From Parcubacteria group bacterium (GTDB lineage: Bacteria > Patescibacteriota > Minisyncoccia > Minisyncoccales > CG1-02-41-26), in the NCBI GenBank assembly GCA_013203565.1, contig JABMPZ010000014.1:1-5075 (forward strand): a stretch of DNA of 5,075 nt. Direction: 5' to 3'. The first letter of the stretch is position 1; the number at the start of each line of letters is the position of its first letter. Shown one piece after another: positions 4,440-5,075 of this stretch. The position numbers and the translations under genes are program-made. Below the pieces are notes generated by a model, which saw only the letters and a program-made list of their open reading frames with translations, did no database searches and was not told the DNA's origin.

Positions 4440-4448
4440 TGTGGATAA
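4440..4448 (-). promoter_or_regulatory. DnaA-box consensus sequence in divergent promoter region
   Basis: TGTGGATAA is a second exact complement of TTATCCACA. It ends seven bases upstream of the -35 element of the plus-strand gene and lies about 100 bases upstream of the R-M operon. This position suits a DnaA-responsive promoter at least as well as an origin. The neighbouring bases (ACT follow-on) are shared with the copy at 421. Confidence 0.4.
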
Positions 4449-4455
4449 CTTTTGT

Positions 4456-4484
4456 TTGACAAGTTCTTTATTTTGGTTGATTAT
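4456..4484 (+). promoter_or_regulatory. Promoter of the plus-strand membrane-protein gene
   Basis: TTGACA (4456-4461) is a perfect -35 element. GATTAT (4479-4484) lies 17 bp downstream, matching TATAAT at four of six positions; the overlapping TATAAA (4482-4487) is closer to consensus but 20 bp away. Transcription would begin near 4491, only a base or two before the ATG at 4493. This implies a leaderless or nearly leaderless mRNA, consistent with the missing ribosome binding site. Confidence 0.55.
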
Positions 4485-4492
4485 AAATTAAT

Positions 4493-5075
4493 ATGAGTAA
4501 GAAGAAAACTCTTGGTCTTGTTGTTTTTTTTGTTTTTGTTGCCGTCGTTGCTGGCGGCCTTTTTTGGTGGAATTCTACTCGTGTTGTTGTTGGTAACTCT
4601 TCTGATTATATTATTACTGATATCGGGGATGGGGCTCAAACTGTTTCAAATGATAAAGCTGGGTTGAGTTTTGATGTTCCTGCTGGTTGGATTGTTGAGA
4701 AGATTGAGGAACTTGAGGGATTTATAACAATTTATACCACAAATACAAAATCGCTAAAATCAGATACCATAGAGCCACCATTAGAAAATGGCTGTTTTAT
4801 AGCAATAGCTATAATATATAAAGAAATGAATTTCGAAGAAATGGAAGAAGAAATAAATGATATGCATTTTGGCTTGGGTGTAAAATCAGAAAAATTTGAA
4901 ACAATCACTATAAATAATCAACAAGCTCTAAAAAATACATACGACACAGTGTTTATGGGCAAGGGAACTGCTATATATATCCCTAATAAAAACAAGTTTT
5001 ATAGTTTTGCTACCTATGCAGGTCCGAAAAACGAAGAAAAATGCTTACAGGATTTTGACGAATTCATAAACAGTG
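4493..5075 (+). CDS. Membrane-anchored extracytoplasmic protein, 3' end outside window
   Basis: The frame is open from ATG 4493 to the window end (194 complete codons). The N-terminus MSKKK is followed by a hydrophobic stretch (residues 7-26, ending GGLFWW), which is an uncleaved signal anchor with the rest outside the membrane. AGLSFDVPAGWIVEK (56-70) resembles the opening of PsbP-like/'GxSFxxPxGW' lipoprotein domains common in CPR, and the rest appears as an alpha/beta domain with an acidic helix (EEMEEEINDM, 116-125). I recognise no enzyme motif. The gene diverges from the R-M operon and is probably not part of it. Its coding style changes abruptly near 4720: codons before it are mostly T- or G-ending (GTT, GGT, TCT, GAG), those after mostly A-rich (ATA, ACA, AAA, GAA). 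This could mark a recombination joint. The function is unknown. Confidence 0.75.
   Translation, partial: MSKKKTLGLVVFFVFVAVVAGGLFWWNSTRVVVGNSSDYIITDIGDGAQTVSNDKAGLSFDVPAGWIVEKIEELEGFITIYTTNTKSLKSDTIEPPLENGCFIAIAIIYKEMNFEEMEEEINDMHFGLGVKSEKFETITINNQQALKNTYDTVFMGKGTAIYIPNKNKFYSFATYAGPKNEEKCLQDFDEFINS

Noticed and set aside
1..5075. Insertion sequence or transposase
   Set aside because: No transposase, recombinase or terminal inverted repeats with target duplications can be seen; signs of transfer are only compositional.

Overview
The window looks like part of an AT-rich bacterial genome, most likely from the Patescibacteria/CPR (Parcubacteria-like) group. I infer this from small compact genes, weak or absent Shine-Dalgarno sequences, a small secreted Cys-rich protein and a single-anchor membrane protein of types I associate with that group. 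This is an impression; no marker gene is present. The D12 methyltransferase frame ends in TGA right at a terminator, so TGA appears to be a stop codon, which argues against the Gracilibacteria-type code.

Layout. (1) 1-377, minus strand: a HigB-like (RelE/ParE superfamily) toxin, with a probable antitoxin start at the window edge and a 9-bp inverted repeat over its promoter. (2) 378-701: no convincing gene. It holds a consensus DnaA-box sequence, a 39-nt hairpin, a G-rich tract and a 28-bp perfect palindrome that probably terminates transcription in both directions. (3) 702-1234, minus strand: a small secreted Cys-rich protein gene with visibly higher GC. Its 3' end is made of two long palindromes, and it follows a ~170-nt leader that can form mutually exclusive or pseudoknotted stems. 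(4) 1235-1717, minus strand: a small HEPN-like protein. (5) 1801-4337, minus strand: a compact three-gene restriction-modification operon in the order permuted-type DNA methyltransferase, HNH endonuclease with four Cys pairs, and D12-class adenine methyltransferase. A terminator follows it. (6) 4338-5075: a divergent intergenic region with promoters for both directions and another DnaA-box sequence, then the start of a plus-strand gene for a membrane-anchored protein that runs off the window.

How the parts may work together. The operon encodes one cutter and two protecting methylases, which suggests a Type II system with an asymmetric recognition site, each methylase protecting one strand. 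The HEPN-like gene just downstream and the toxin gene make this a plausible defence island. The secreted-protein gene and the 5' part of the plus-strand gene share a G/T-rich coding style unlike the A-rich R-M genes, which fits import of the R-M module into an older background.

The most unusual signals are two. One is a set of three palindromes with different arms but the same ACGATCGT centre, two of which carry their single mismatch at the same offset. The other is the structured leader before the Cys-rich gene, where G.U pairs and a GAAA tetraloop point to the minus strand as the RNA strand.
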